Part shown: positions 1 to 11,940 of the stretch, one piece after another
Numbering within the stretch: the first letter of the stretch is position 1
Layout: every line of letters begins with the position of its first letter
The notes under the pieces: generated by a model
Told to the model about the DNA's origin: nothing
The model's database searches: none
Seen by the model: only the letters and a program-made list of their open reading frames with translations
Assembly (NCBI GenBank): GCA_032358165.1
Contig: JAALGY010000038.1
Span: forward strand, 434,001 to 498,000
Direction: 5' to 3'
DNA: 64,000 nt
DNA from: Diplosphaera chodatii
Lineage: Eukaryota; Chlorophyta; Trebouxiophyceae; Prasiolales; Stichococcaceae
Program-made: the position numbers and the translations under genes

Positions 1-1116
1 GCTTTCCAAGAGTCTGTGTCAAACCCTAGCCTCGGACCAGGGCCTGCTGACATCCTCCTACACTTCGTCCCGGCAGTACGGCTGACGCGGTGACGCCAGC
101 AACAGAAAACCTTTAAGTTTGATCGAACGTGGGCTGTAGGAGTGGTGGATCCTCCTGGTGCGGCGTTGAGCAGCCACCGGCGCGATGACCAAACAGGTGA
201 GGCGTGCAGCCTGATGTGGGCAGCGCTACGCCACGCGCAGCATGCTACATGACCAGGCGTGTGATGTGATTGTGCATGGCCGGCACGATGCCAGCAGCAT
301 GTTGTTTGCGCTCGTACGACTGCAGGCACGACACGCATTACTTCAGCTTAGCGTTGCAAATTGCTTTTGTCCGTCGGAGGGCGGTGATGTCTGCTCTCAC
401 CACCAGTAGTCTCGTTCACCGGGTTGTCAGGGAGCACTCACGAGCAAAGAAGTCAATTCAATGTTCTTGACACTCAAGGCACTGCTAATGCATGCCAAAA
501 CTATTGAGCCACTCACTAATTTATTTGCAGTCATGCTGACCTGGCATTCACCACGTAGCTTCTTACCATGCAAACATTGGTACAGTCGCCAGCAAACTCA
601 GGGCTGATCTCTCGGTAGTGCAGCTGCACAGCCGCAGTGCGCCTGAGTAGGACGCATGGATGCCAGGCAGACTGCAGCATCTGCGATGCGTGTACTGCAG
701 GTTCTGAGGTCAGCTGCCAGCCGTGTCTGCACCTACACGAGTAGGGTTTGCCCTGGCCTCACTTGCATGTTGCCGGTGCACAGCGGGCGAGCGATGACCC
801 TGCCCTGAAGCGGCTCTTGTAACAACAAATAGTCTGGGGTGCATCACACGAAGTTGCTCAGCACAGTACACCACCAGCGTCTCAGTGCGCGCAGCTCGAG
901 CCAGGGTGTAGTGCTTTTACTTAGAGTCTTGAGAATCGGGTCCAGGGTCCAGGGTCCAAGGTCCACCGCGTGAGTGGTTTCAGCCCGCAGACATCAGCTC
1001 ACATCTTAACCTCACAGCATGGCTGGTGCAAATAGCATCACAGTCTGAGGTGTGTCAGAGCAAAAGGCGTGACGCAGCTGCAGCTGTTGGCGAGTAGTTC
1101 GCGAGGCATCGACGCG
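1..1116. other. Intergenic / 5' flank of gene 1 with internal du­plication
   Basis: No convincing gene. The stretch carries one copy (about 175-360) of a block that recurs at about 1105-1300, including an ATG plus splice-donor cassette. It is probably promoter and leader sequence of the following gene, or the remnant of a partly duplicated neighbour. Confidence 0.5.
175..360 (+). repeat. Direct repeat copy A (promoter/first-exon block)
   Basis: The 18-mer ATGACCAAACAGGTGAGG occurs at 185-202 and again at 1117-1134, preceded by GCG in both. A second stretch, around 299-350 (TTGCGCTCGTAC...CATTACTTCAGCTT), recurs with small changes at about 1224-1284. The spacing between copies is about 930 bases. 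Copy A could be an alternative first exon or a dead duplicate. Confidence 0.6.
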
Positions 1117-1300
1117 ATGACCAAACAGGTGAGGTGCAGAGGTTCACGGCAGCGGTGTCGTCCGTGCGCGCCACACCTTGTCAGCACAGGTGGTGTGCCT
1201 TTTTCGGTGCTGCGGCGTCATGTTTGCGGCACGCCTCGTGCGCTCGTACACGTGCAAGCACCACGACGCGCATTACTTCAGCTTGACGCTTTAGCTGCTA
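1105..1300 (+). repeat. Direct repeat copy B, containing the probable first exon of gene 1
   Basis: This copy partners the block at 175-360. It contains ATGACCAAACAG followed by a GTGAGG donor. Splicing to the acceptor at 1519/1520 is in phase 0 and yields a start M-T-K-Q-A-V-S, which aligns with the M-V-M-Q-A-L-S start of the paralogue at 60058. Confidence 0.6.
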
Positions 1301-4300
1301 CATCGGTAGTAAGGCAATGCTAGGTGCAGCAGGTTTGCCTCCTATCGCTTGAATCGACACCAAGCTTGCAGTCAACAGGAGGCTCGTGCGCTTCGTCCAC
1401 CCACATGCAGAGGCTGTTACAGCCAAAATAGCTGAGGCACCATCAGGCGTCCGCTGTAGCCTGTGGGCCGGTACATCAGCCCATTCTCGGGGTTCCGAAT
1501 GCAATATGGTGCTTTGCAGGCCGTGTCAGGCCTGCGGGCAGCAGTGTCGCTGCCGGTGGCGTTGCTGTTGCTGTGCTGGGCTGGCGCCGCAGCCGGCGAG
1601 ACGACAACGGTGTCTATCGCCAGACTCCTGGGCCGCAGCGACGCCGAGGTACGAAAGCGACGGTTCTCCTGCCACTGAAGCCGTTGTACACCTCCTGTGG
1701 GTCTGTGCCTATCGATGCTGCACACTCAGTGTCATGCTGCTGTCCTTTCCTGCATGCATGCCCTGCAGTGCCTGCAGTGTCCACGCAGCCGATGGTGGTA
1801 CACAGCATGCGCATGTCATGAGCACCCCAGTCCTGGCGCGTGTACAGCGCGTTGGCTGTGCCTCAGCCCCTGAAGTGTGTGGGCAGTGGACAAAATGGCA
1901 ACATGGGGTTACTAAGCGGCAGGGGGCGATACGGCAGCATCCCTCGTGTGTCACCTTCGAATACCTGGGTCAGTCCATCCTGCCACACACTGGCAGGTGC
2001 TCAAGGTCGAGCCTGCTTCGCATGGGTGCGAATGATCAGGCTGTGTCGTGACTGCAGGCCGACGACCTGCTGCGGCGGTGCGAGAAGAACCCCAAGACCG
2101 GCAAGACTCGTGGCAAGTGCAGCCCACTCGAGGCCTACATCGTGAGCAGCTGGCTCCTCTCTTCACTTGCCCTCCCCATGTCGCCTGGTCACGCTGCTGT
2201 CCCGGGGCGTGAGCAATGAGCCGTGACTAACCTTGGTTGGGGTATGCGCACCATCCTAACAACGCCGATTGTGCATGTTGCATGATGCTGTGCCTGACGA
2301 CCTGTGGTGCGCTACTTGCAGGCCAAATGCGTGACGGTGAGGGGCCCTCACGCCATCAGCTTCGCCGCTGTGGCCATGTCGTTATGCTCCTACACTGCAA
2401 AGTTCACCGCACCCCACCCTGTAATGCTCAGCAGCGCCACATGACCAGCCGCTTCGATTGTCGACTTCGAGCATTCTACATGTGCAGGTGCACAACTGGC
2501 GGTGCCTGCGCTGCACGTTCAACGTGAAGAAGGGCGTCTCGGCGAAGGAGTCCCGGTGCACCCAGGTCCGCAGCCCCGGGCTGACCACGCTGGTGGGCGG
2601 CCAAGCCGGTGAGAACCAGTTGTTTCATCATGCAGTCAGCACCAGCAGCCTTGGTACATGGCACTTGCTGCTGGCTGCTGTGGGCTGGTTGGCCTGGCTG
2701 AGGTCCAACCAGCAGCTCCGTCGCATGTGTTGCAGCAGTTGCGACGTCAGTTGAGGAAGCAGCAAGGCCCCCACCTTGCCCCCACCCCACCCTGGGTCCA
2801 AATGCGCCACAGTGTGCAAGCCGGGCGTTGAGCCGCTGGCCGGCTTCCACAAGCAGGACGTGCGCAGCTGCCGCCCCGGCCACGCCAAACATGGCGTCGG
2901 CAACTTCAAGTAGGTCTTCTTGTCAGACCATCCGCTGACCACTGCCACCAGTCTGTGCGACATGACCAATCGTGTCTCGTTGTGGGAAAGCCGACCGTCC
3001 GCTGCCTGCCTCAGCGCTGCCTACAAGCCTGTAAAACTGCCAGCAGCACAGAACCTGGTAGGCCTTGAGCCTCTCTGGGCTGAACTCTGTGCAGGTGCAA
3101 GTTCTGCCACGGCCGGGGTTACACTCCCCGCATCGGCGCCACCTACTGCCGGTGAGCCTGCCTGAGTAGGCCATGTTCCCCTGCCCTGGATGAAATATTG
3201 TCACTTGCCGAGCCAGCAACGCATCAGCCATGCGTCACGATATATACTGCAATGCACCGCAGGATCTGCCCAGCTGGGTACATCATCAACAAGGCGCGCA
3301 CGACGTGCACACGTGAGCCCCTGCTGCGGCTGTCTAGCATATAAACCCTGCCGCTGCTGTTTGTGTGGTCGTGAACAGCTGTTGACGCCACCTGCTAATG
3401 TTATACACTACTCAGGCGGCAAACTGTAGAGCTGCTACCATGCAAGGCTCGTGATGTCAGCCATGTCAACCCGAAAAGGCACAAACTGCCATCTTGCTGC
3501 ACTGTAGCACCGCCAAAAAGGCCGGCTCCAAAGCGCCCGCCGCCCAAGCGCCCGCCGCCAAAGAGCCCGCCGCCACAGCGCCCACCGCCCAAGAGCCCGC
3601 CGCCGCCAGCGTGCGCCGGCCTGCGCCAGGAGATCTTCGTCGTCAACGGCGACCTCGAAAACTTCACGGCCAACGTCCTGCAGACCGGCTCGCCGCTGCC
3701 CATCGGCAGGGACTGCGGGGACGGCAGCGCGCCCAACAGCCAGACCTGCCCATACGAGTGAGCTGGCCGGGCTCCCGTTGTGGCGACCGCCGCATGTGCT
3801 GCGCCACAGTCCTGCGGTGCAGCGGCATGCGCTGCTTGCAAGAGGACTGCCTCTGCGCTGCGTGATTCAGCAACAGGCGTCGGTATCTGCATGGGCATGC
3901 TCATCACGACTTACATTGCGGAGCTGCCCCCACAGGTATGACCCCAATATGCCGACTTACGACACGCGAGTGGACGAGCCCACACTTGGCCACTGCGACT
4001 TCAGCAACTCGACGTCCTGCAGTGCGCTCATTGCTGCTTGTCGGGCATGTGCCCTTGCAGTATGTCGCGCAGTGACTCATGGCAACCCACGCGTACCGTG
4101 TAACCGACAGCACTGTCAGCAGCAGTCAAGACTGTGTGGATGTGGAATGCTGAGGAGGCATGACCTGCGCATTGGTTGTTCTGCGGGTTTGACTCGGTTT
4201 GAGTTTTTATTTGAAGGGCAGCATCACAGCTGTGCTGTATCGTAGCTGCGGAATCCACACTGCAGATGCTGACAGACAGCGGTGATCGCTGCAGATTTCA

Positions 4301-5896
4301 TTGGTCCGACGGCTGCGCCGTACACTTTCACCAATGGCGGCACCTGCCCGGCCAGCTACACCACCGACTACGGCGGCGGTGAGACCGCGGATCCGGAGGA
4401 CGACCTCAAGACGCCTGGCCTAGGAAGCAGCTACATCGTCCGGTAGGCAGCTTGACACATTGGCTCGCTCATCGGCTCTGTGTGACCTGATCAGTCGGCA
4501 GTGTTTGTTCAGCAGTTTGTAGCTATGGTCAACTGGGCCCAACCGTACCCATACGGCCAGCTCATCGGGCAGACTGCCGCTGCCTGTGGGCCACGCGCCA
4601 CTGGTGCTGCCCCTGTCCACTCGAAGAGTTGTACCAGCACAGCAGCACGCTGTTGCATCTGAGCAGTGGCATATCTTCACAGGTGGACTGGAGGCATCAC
4701 CATACCCGTTGATGGCTACTACAACTTCTATGCGTTTTCGGATGACGGCGTACTGTTGGAGATCGATGGTGCGCCAAGTTTTGACGCTGCGCTTCATGCA
4801 TGTCTCGCAGTAGCACGGGCCATCCGGTGTTCAGCAAGTATGTGCTTTCGAAAGCTGCACAATCCCGAGGCCTCTCTCATGCAAGGGTCTGCAGGTAATT
4901 TCATCCTGAATGAGGAGGGGTTCAATGGAGGCTCATACTCCTTCGGTCCCGCCAACCTCCTGTCAGCAGGCAAGTCCACAGTCATGTCCGCTCTAACAAC
5001 AATCTTGTGGCTGCACTGCCAGCGCCTACCTACACACTAGATGAGTGCAATGATGCGGCCTGTCTTTCAGGGGTCTTCAGTGGCCCTAGCCCGCACTTGC
5101 CGGCAGGCAGTCCTTGGCTGCCACCTGCTCAAGCCAGACAGGGCCACTGACACTTCTCCGCTCCCTCTGCGCGTGCAGGCGTCTACAGGTTTTCCATGAG
5201 CTACTACCAGGGCAGGGGCGGCTCGGCCGTCGTGCTGTACTGGTGCAGTTCTCTTTCTTCCCCGCCCATTGTTTGTTGTCCTACCCGTGATGCCCCCATG
5301 CACTGGGCCCAATGCCAATGCTTGGTGACTGACGTGAAATGCCTGCCGGCCTACCCTGGTGAGCTGCCGCCCGCAGGAACTACAATGGCACGGCCATCGA
5401 CAACACCCCGGACAACTGCAACCTGCGCCGGAGCCTGCTGGGCGCCGGCGGCCCCACCTTCGACAGCGGCTGCGTCCCCGGCAGCAAGGGCGGCCCCACC
5501 ACCTGCATTGGTACGTGGTTCAGGCATGTGCTGACCAGCGCAAGTGGATGCACCGCCGTGCGCAGATGCCGCATGGCAGCTTCTTAGACACCTGTTGTAC
5601 GACGACATACACCTGTGGCAAGCTGCCGCGCCATCACGTCGCTGCGTCAACAGCTGCTTTGTATGCCCTGCAGCGGGCGGGCGCGCGTACCATGCGATCC
5701 CCAAGTCCGCCTTCTGCGCAGCTGCACCACCGTCGCCGCCGCCAGCGCCCCCACAGGTGTTGCGGATACGGGTGCTCCAGTCTACGGGTGCTCAAAGCCG
5801 CCCGCTGCAGATGTCATGCATGCAATTTGGTCGCACCACATCGGGCTGCAAGCTCTTGAGCTGGTGGTGGCACTGGCCGCTCTGCGTGACAGATGA
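1117..5896 (+). CDS. Gene 1: secreted Cys-rich PA14-domain protein with proline-rich spacer
   Basis: Exons: 1117-1128, 1520-1648, 2058-2141, 2322-2336 (15-nt microexon), 2488-2608, 2813-2909, 3095-3151, 3263-3312, 3508-3757, 3936-4021, 4295-4442, 4683-4768, 4895-4969, 5179-5242, 5377-5510, 5757-5896. The frame stays open and gives about 515 residues. An alternative start at 1499 (no first intron) gives 518. Order: signal peptide with hydrophobic core LPVALLLLCWAGAA (about 1-27); Cys-rich module (about 48-190; motifs NWRCLRC, RSCRPG, ICPAGY) resembling GCC2/GCC3 or ephrin-receptor-type repeats; a (PPPK/PPPKS)-type spacer (about 190-222); the CAGLRQ segment; then a PA14-like beta-sandwich (about 350-430; RWTGGI, DDGV, EIDG). 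PA14 folds often bind glycans, so cell-wall or adhesion work is inferred, not shown. The intron after 4969 starts with GC. The 3' part from 5757 is hydrophobic and least certain. Confidence 0.82.
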
Positions 5897-6811
5897 CCGC
5901 TGGCATGTTTCTGCGTGAGCTGATACCTTGTTCATGGGTTTTTGGTCAGGACCGGTAGGCAGGAGGGTGAACGGCATGGCTGGCATGGCGCACGAGTTGT
6001 TCGAAAGGACTGCTGCCTGTGGGGCGAGCTAGAGCAGCATGGCAGACTCGACAGAAGGGAGGGCAAGATGTGCAGCACCTTGCACAGCAGGGCTGCATGG
6101 CCAGCGGTGCGAACACGAATTGGGCCAGCGTTCGGTGACGGGCAAGGCATGACCACATGTCGCTGCTGTTATCCTCGGGCCCTTGGTAGACAGGCAGAGC
6201 CGCGTCGATGCGGGTATCACAGCAGGTGCATTTGTGCAGAGTGATGATGTTCCATCAGGTGTTGCGTACCCGGGCTCCTGCCACATGGTGATCTCTGCCC
6301 AACATGTATTATGCACTGAGTTTTTTTTGGTTAATTGCTTTGCACCTGCACATGGTGATCTCAGCATTGGTATCTTACGGATGGCATTGCTTTGACGTGA
6401 CCCTGTAGCACAGCTCGTTTGTGAAGGCAGATGAGCACACACTACGGTACGAGCTACCGTAAGCTCGTGACATATGCACCATCATGTCTCGCTCGTCCTT
6501 ATTCGATTGACCTGTAGAAACACTCAGTCTCGAACCTCAACCTGCAGCTGGCGACCCAACCCTACCACCGCACATCAACATGCTCACACCTGGAAAGCAT
6601 GCACCCAGGGTACGGCATCCTCCTTGACGTCAGCGTGAATACAACATCATATCGATGAACATGTGCTGCGGCGGATTCAAAGTTTCAAACCTCGCACAAC
6701 GTGCAATGCAACGGAGTGATTGTGAATCGATGGGATCGCGCTGTATTGTGCGGCAGGAAGCTGCCTGGCCCAAATGCCGTGCAGACCCTTTCACATGGCA
6801 TGTCACGGGGA
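5897..6811. other. Convergent intergenic region
   Basis: Lies between the 3' ends of gene 1 (+) and gene 2 (-). I find no exon-like stretch with paired splice sites. It presumably holds both 3' untranslated regions. Confidence 0.5.
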
Positions 6812-9800
6812 TCACGGCCCAGGAATGACGCTGGGCAGGAATGCTGAGGGCGGCACCGGCACCCAGCCAAGGTAGTTGCCGGCGGCATCGCGGGATGCGT
6901 TGATCGCGCCATCGTGGTAGTTCCAGTAGAACACGCATGCTGATCCGGGCGGGCCCTGCACAGCACAGACCTTCGGTCGGTGGCGAGGGAGAGTCAGGTG
7001 GCAGGCATGATGCTCGGCATTCACAAGTCTCACATGCATCACGTCGTGCTTCAGTTTGCCAGACTCAGCAAAGCAAGTGCAGGCAAGCATGTCCTACTCG
7101 TGTCCATGCGCCATGACGCTGCCAGCAGGTATGTAACGTGACGTTTCTGGTGGGCCAGCATGGAACAAATCGGACCAATGGTGTCTCGCCTGGAACCAGT
7201 TGGTCTCGAAGCTGAGGACGGTGTCAGCGTCCGAGATCGTGAAGCTGGCCGTGTTCTGAGTGAGCGGCTGCACAACTTCGACCGCCAGCACGCGTGTGCC
7301 TGCTCGGACGACAGACAGCAGGTGGCATCAATGGCGTGCTCACTGCCAACGTCGGTGGCGGCACAGGAATCGACTGCACCAGACTCGCAGCACTGAAGTA
7401 TGACACAGGGCGTGAGTCGGTCGCTGGTGGGACTGCACCCTTTTCCCAACAACTGCACTAAACTGCATGCAAGCAATGGCGGCATCTTACTGGGTGCCCT
7501 TACCATTGATGTCCACACGGATTCCGTCATTGGTCAGCACCATCAGGTTGTACGTCCCAGCCACTGCAGCAACGATGCAGAGGCGGACACGTGAGTACCA
7601 GTGCCACAACGAAGGTGACAGCAGGTGCATACCAGAGCAGAACAAACACGAGGGGTATCACGCCTGCAGCATGGCTGTCGCGGCTTGGAGCCACCACCGC
7701 TGATACACGATACCTCAGCCTCATCTACAGAATATCAGCAGTGCTGACAGCGAGCTGAGACGCACCAGGGAACTGGATCTTGCCCCGCCAGCGGATGTTG
7801 TAGTTGTTTTCGAGGCCCAATCCCCAGTGCGCCTGCGTCCCAGCAAGAAGACACTGTTACACGGAGCACGCTGCACCGGCACGGCACAGAGGCCCTTGCT
7901 TGCCACTGGTACCAGCACAGCCTGGCAGGGCTTTTGGGGGAGATGCGCGGCAAGCAGAGAACACCAGGCACAGAGGCATGTCGCTGGCAGCCAGCATGGC
8001 GGGGACTCCAGCCCAAACCTCACACCGGATGTGGCGATGTGGGCGAAAGTCACCTGGGTCTGCTGCCACACTGCGTCGCAGGGCGCGCCCTCCAGCGTCG
8101 CGTTGCTGGGGAGGGCCACCGGGGTCGCAGCGTTGGCGGTGCCGCTCAGTGGCCGGTAGTTGGTGCGGGACGCTGGCGTGGTGTAGGGGCAGGTGCCAGA
8201 GTTGACGTCCGGGAAGCAGCGGACGATGTCGGGCTTTGCGGCTGCGATGCAGCACCCGACCGAATGAGTCGATCAGATCGAAAGCCAGTTTGAGTAGCAT
8301 CACAGTCAGGCTTGGTAGGTCGTGAGCAGGGCGGCAGCTTTTGATTGCGTCATCAAGATGAAGCAGCAACACAGCAGAGGTGGAGTGTGTGTTCAGTGCG
8401 CCGCCCCGTGGTCTGTGCCGAGGGCAAGCACCTGTGTAGTCGATGAAGCTGGGCCTGTTGAGGTACACCTCGAAGTACAGGTTGCCACCGCCCTGTGAAC
8501 AAACGTGTCTGCGTCGCTTCTGCATGCCACTGTAGCTACAAATCATTCAAGGGTTGAAGCTCCGCAGGTATCGATTGGCTGGCAACCAGAGCATCCCTGC
8601 CACCTCACCACCGGCTGATGTCTCAAGACGATCTACACCTGACTCGCTTCGACAGATGTATGTCGCATGCCGGCGTACACCTATGTGTTACACGTGGCAC
8701 AGGCTTGGGGTTGCGCTGGGGGTAGCAAGAGAAGCGTTTGACTGCCCCTAGCTGCGCACCGGCGCCAGCTGGGGCAGGTGATGGGTGGGGGCGGTGCCGG
8801 CGGCGGGCTCGGCGGGCTCGGCGGCGGGCTGCAGCTGGGGCAGGCGACCTTCGGGCACGGCTTGAGCAGCGGCGACAGCAGCTTGCGCACTGGGCACAGG
8901 CGCACGATGTCCCGCAGCAGGGCGCACACAGGGCCGCCTGCAGCAGAATCAATATCAGGTCAAACATGGCGGAACCAGTTGAGCATGAGTGCCTATACGC
9001 AGCAGGATCGATAATGTTGCGTTCAAGTGTTGTTTCTGACAGTATGTAAACAATACAGATCATCAAGGCCAAGGCCAAATTGTACAGCTTCTAGGCCGCC
9101 TGCATGTGCACACCCGGAGCAGCCCCTGGGAATGCGCAGTAGCCGCAGCACAGGACGGCAGCCTGGATGCGCGCGTCAGCGACGGCGGAGCCGACACCCT
9201 GCACATGCAGACCAATGTAGACGTCGGCGCACAACTGGATGGGGTTCAGTAACTGTGGAGTGACAGGTTCGTGGTGAGCAGGGGTCGGTACAGCGCAGGC
9301 ACTGCGGGCATCTTGGTCTGCCCACAGGGGCAGTGGGACACGCGCCGGTGTCCACGTGCTTGCAGCCGGCTCACCGTCAGGCCGTTGATGCAGAGCTGCG
9401 CCTCCGCCTCGAGGTCCACGCCGCACTCGCCGGCGCGGGGGCCGCCGGGGCACCCCGGGCAGGAGGGTTTTGGGCACGGCCGCGTCAGCGGCTGCAGCAG
9501 GCCGCGCGCCGGGCACAGCCGCACCAGCTCCCGCAGCGCCAGGCACACGGCGTCGGTCGTGGCGCCGGCCGGCGCCTTGCAGTAGTCGCAGCACAGCAGC
9601 GCGGCCTCGACCCGCGCGTCCGCAACCAAGGGGCCCGCGCCCTGCGGCGGGCGCAGCATCAGTTGGTGTTCGCCGTCCGCACAGCACCGACCACCACTCT
9701 ATGATGCTACCCAGTGGTACTTTAGGGCAGCAATGCAGGTATTCAACACGATGTCGGGTGCAGGACGTATGTTTTCGACAGGTAAGCACAGGCCCTGCAC

Positions 9801-10034
9801 CCGACATCGTGCGGCACATGCAGGTCACATGCCAAGCCGCCTGGCTAACGTCGGGGAGCTATCAGAGCCTTTAGTTGACAGAGTCATGCTGCCGCATCAA
9901 AGGCAGGCTCGCACCGTCAACGAGTCGATCGCCACCTGCGCCTCGGCGGAGACATTGGCAGCACAGCTGGCGGCGGCTGCGCCGGTGTGAGCCAGCAGCA
10001 GCAGTGTGCCAAGCAGGCACAGCGTGGTATACAT
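6812..10034 (-). CDS. Gene 2: secreted protein with repeated Cys modules, SPPP linker and PA14-like domain
   Basis: Exons from the 5' end: 10034-9915, 9641-9375, 9198-9114, 8937-8760, 8508-8432, 8241-8054, 7832-7766, 7563-7504, 7299 to about 7100, then about 7070-6812 (the last junction is not resolved). Signal peptide core LCLLGTLLLLAHTG. Exon 2 and exons 3+4 encode two copies of a module: VADAR, LCC.YC, ALRE.VRLCP, PCPK..CP.C. The first copy ends in an AEAQ...LT strand that is also present at the end of exon 1. A PPPSPPSPPPAPPPP linker, hydroxyproline-rich in style, follows. The C-terminal half is PA14-like (LYFEVYLN, NYNIRWRGKI, GTYNLMVLTNDG, VDING, CVFYWNY). It is a distant relative of genes 1, 13 and 14 in the PA14 part only; the N-terminal module is not one I recognise. 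Likely an extracellular matrix protein (inference). Convergent with gene 1. Confidence 0.75.
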
Positions 10035-11940
10035 CCTGTTGCAGGCAAGATTCTTCAGCGCTGATCATGATTTGCAGTGCAAGGCCCTAGTTCTGTACCT
10101 GCGCACGGCACTGCCTGATGTGACGGTGGTCTCAAGTGGTCAGCCTGATCGGATCGCCACGGACCAGCAATGCATGCGATGCTTAAGATGCTGAGCAAGC
10201 TGTTTATGGACGAACAGGCTGACAACGATGCCGCCGATGGTCCTGCTGCCCCCAGCCAGCTCGAGGTGACGTGGCTCATGCCAGCGATGCTGATGGGCTT
10301 CACTCCCAAACGCGACGCCGTGCAGGAGCAAAGTTATGTCCTGGCCGGACGACTGCGAACAGGAGGCCTGATATGACTGCTGCCCAAGCAGAAGCGCGCT
10401 TGTGCATCTCGTTTTTACTCCATTTTTGCTGCTGACTGCTGATTGTAGTGCCGCTGCTGGATCATGCAGCCTGTCCTCGGCCGGCTGCACACGCCACGGA
10501 GGGACCCATCTGATAGAAGTTGAGCGCATCCCCTCATCTTGCAGTGCCATCGGGCAGCCCAATGGTGGACACATCGTCAGTCTGAGAGACACTCTTTTCA
10601 TCTGCACAGCTGGCCGGCCAAAATGAAGTGGCCCAGAGCCGACGGCGCGCGAGATTCACGCCATGACTATATGTGATGAGTCTTGATCGACGAACAAGTT
10701 CGATGTCTCCCTTCTCCGTGGCATGCAGCCCTGACGCGCCGCTGCAAATGACAACTTTCACCACTACGCACTGTTGCACCCGACTGGCAGAGCGGCGGCT
10801 CAACCGAACGCAGCCTTTAGTACTTCAAGGTCGGCGAAAGATCATTTGACACAGTCATGGCTGATGTCGGCACGGATGGTGAAGCAGAGGCGGGGTGCAC
10901 CTCATGTTTGTCAGGCTGATGCAGCTGCTGATCGATTGGCGACACCAGGACGACCCGCAGCCCGACTGGCGGTGTGCAGCTCGCGTCGACAAGCTGCGCG
11001 GAGCCAAGGCACGGCCACCGCAAACGACTTATGTAGTGCTACGATCCTGACGGTGGTACCGGCATGGTTTTGGCCGCATCTTGTGTTGGCGGTTTCCTGC
11101 CCAGCTTCCAGAGCCACGTAGATGGTGCACCCCGCCCACTCCTTTCGCTGGCAGAGTGGCAAGAAACATGGCGGGCAAGCATCGGAGCATGTGCAACATT
11201 TCACCCAACCAGAGGCAAGGCTGCCGATCGGTACAGGCCACATCAGCGCCAGCTTGACGGTGCTGCGAATACGCGCGCCGTGCTTTGCATATGAACGAAC
11301 TATGGGATGCCGAGACGGGACAACAAGCAGTAAGAAAGCGACCAGGACGAAACAACAGCCACATGTTAGGCGGCAGTACTTATAGTCTTCAGTGCTTGCA
11401 AAGTGAAGCTGCACCAAGTACGCACCAGTCTGAAGAGATTGACGCAAGTGTACAATTGCAGTCGTGTGTTGATTGATCACTTGGCCACCTGATGACTGAA
11501 AGCACACAAACCCAGCGTGGCAGACTTCAGGCTCGCGATGGAGTTACGACATGCAGATCATCACACAGTCTAACTACCCCAAGCTTGATGTTGCTCCACG
11601 GCAGCCTGATCTGCCCCGCAAGCTTGAGCGTTTTGCACACGGCCAGCGCTGGCATGACGAGGCTGCGGCGCCTGCCTGCAGGCCAGTGGATGGCTGGGAA
11701 CTTTCACAGCCACGGCCGGCAGCCTGACCAGCGCAGACATGGTGCCTTGCCTGCTGCTGTCAGCTGCCGGCCCGTCACCTTCCAGCTGCGTGGCCGCCAC
11801 AAGCGGCTCAATGCTATCCTTGTCCACCACAAACACCCCCAAACCAAACCATGCTGTGTCTTCGTGGTGCGCCGCAGCGCCGGCTGCCAACGGCTTCCCT
11901 CTCTGGACTTCAGGAACGATGAATGACGGAAAACACTTCC
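10035..11940. other. Intergenic region between genes 2 and 3
   Basis: Upstream flank of gene 2 and downstream flank of gene 3, both on the minus strand. ORFs here are short, lack paired splice sites and have no recognisable motif. I see nothing further. Confidence 0.45.

Noticed and set aside
8760..8937. Pherophorin identity for gene 2, because of the SPPP linker between Cys-rich parts
   Set aside because: The flanking cysteine pattern is not the pherophorin one as I know it, and the C-terminal part looks PA14-like.
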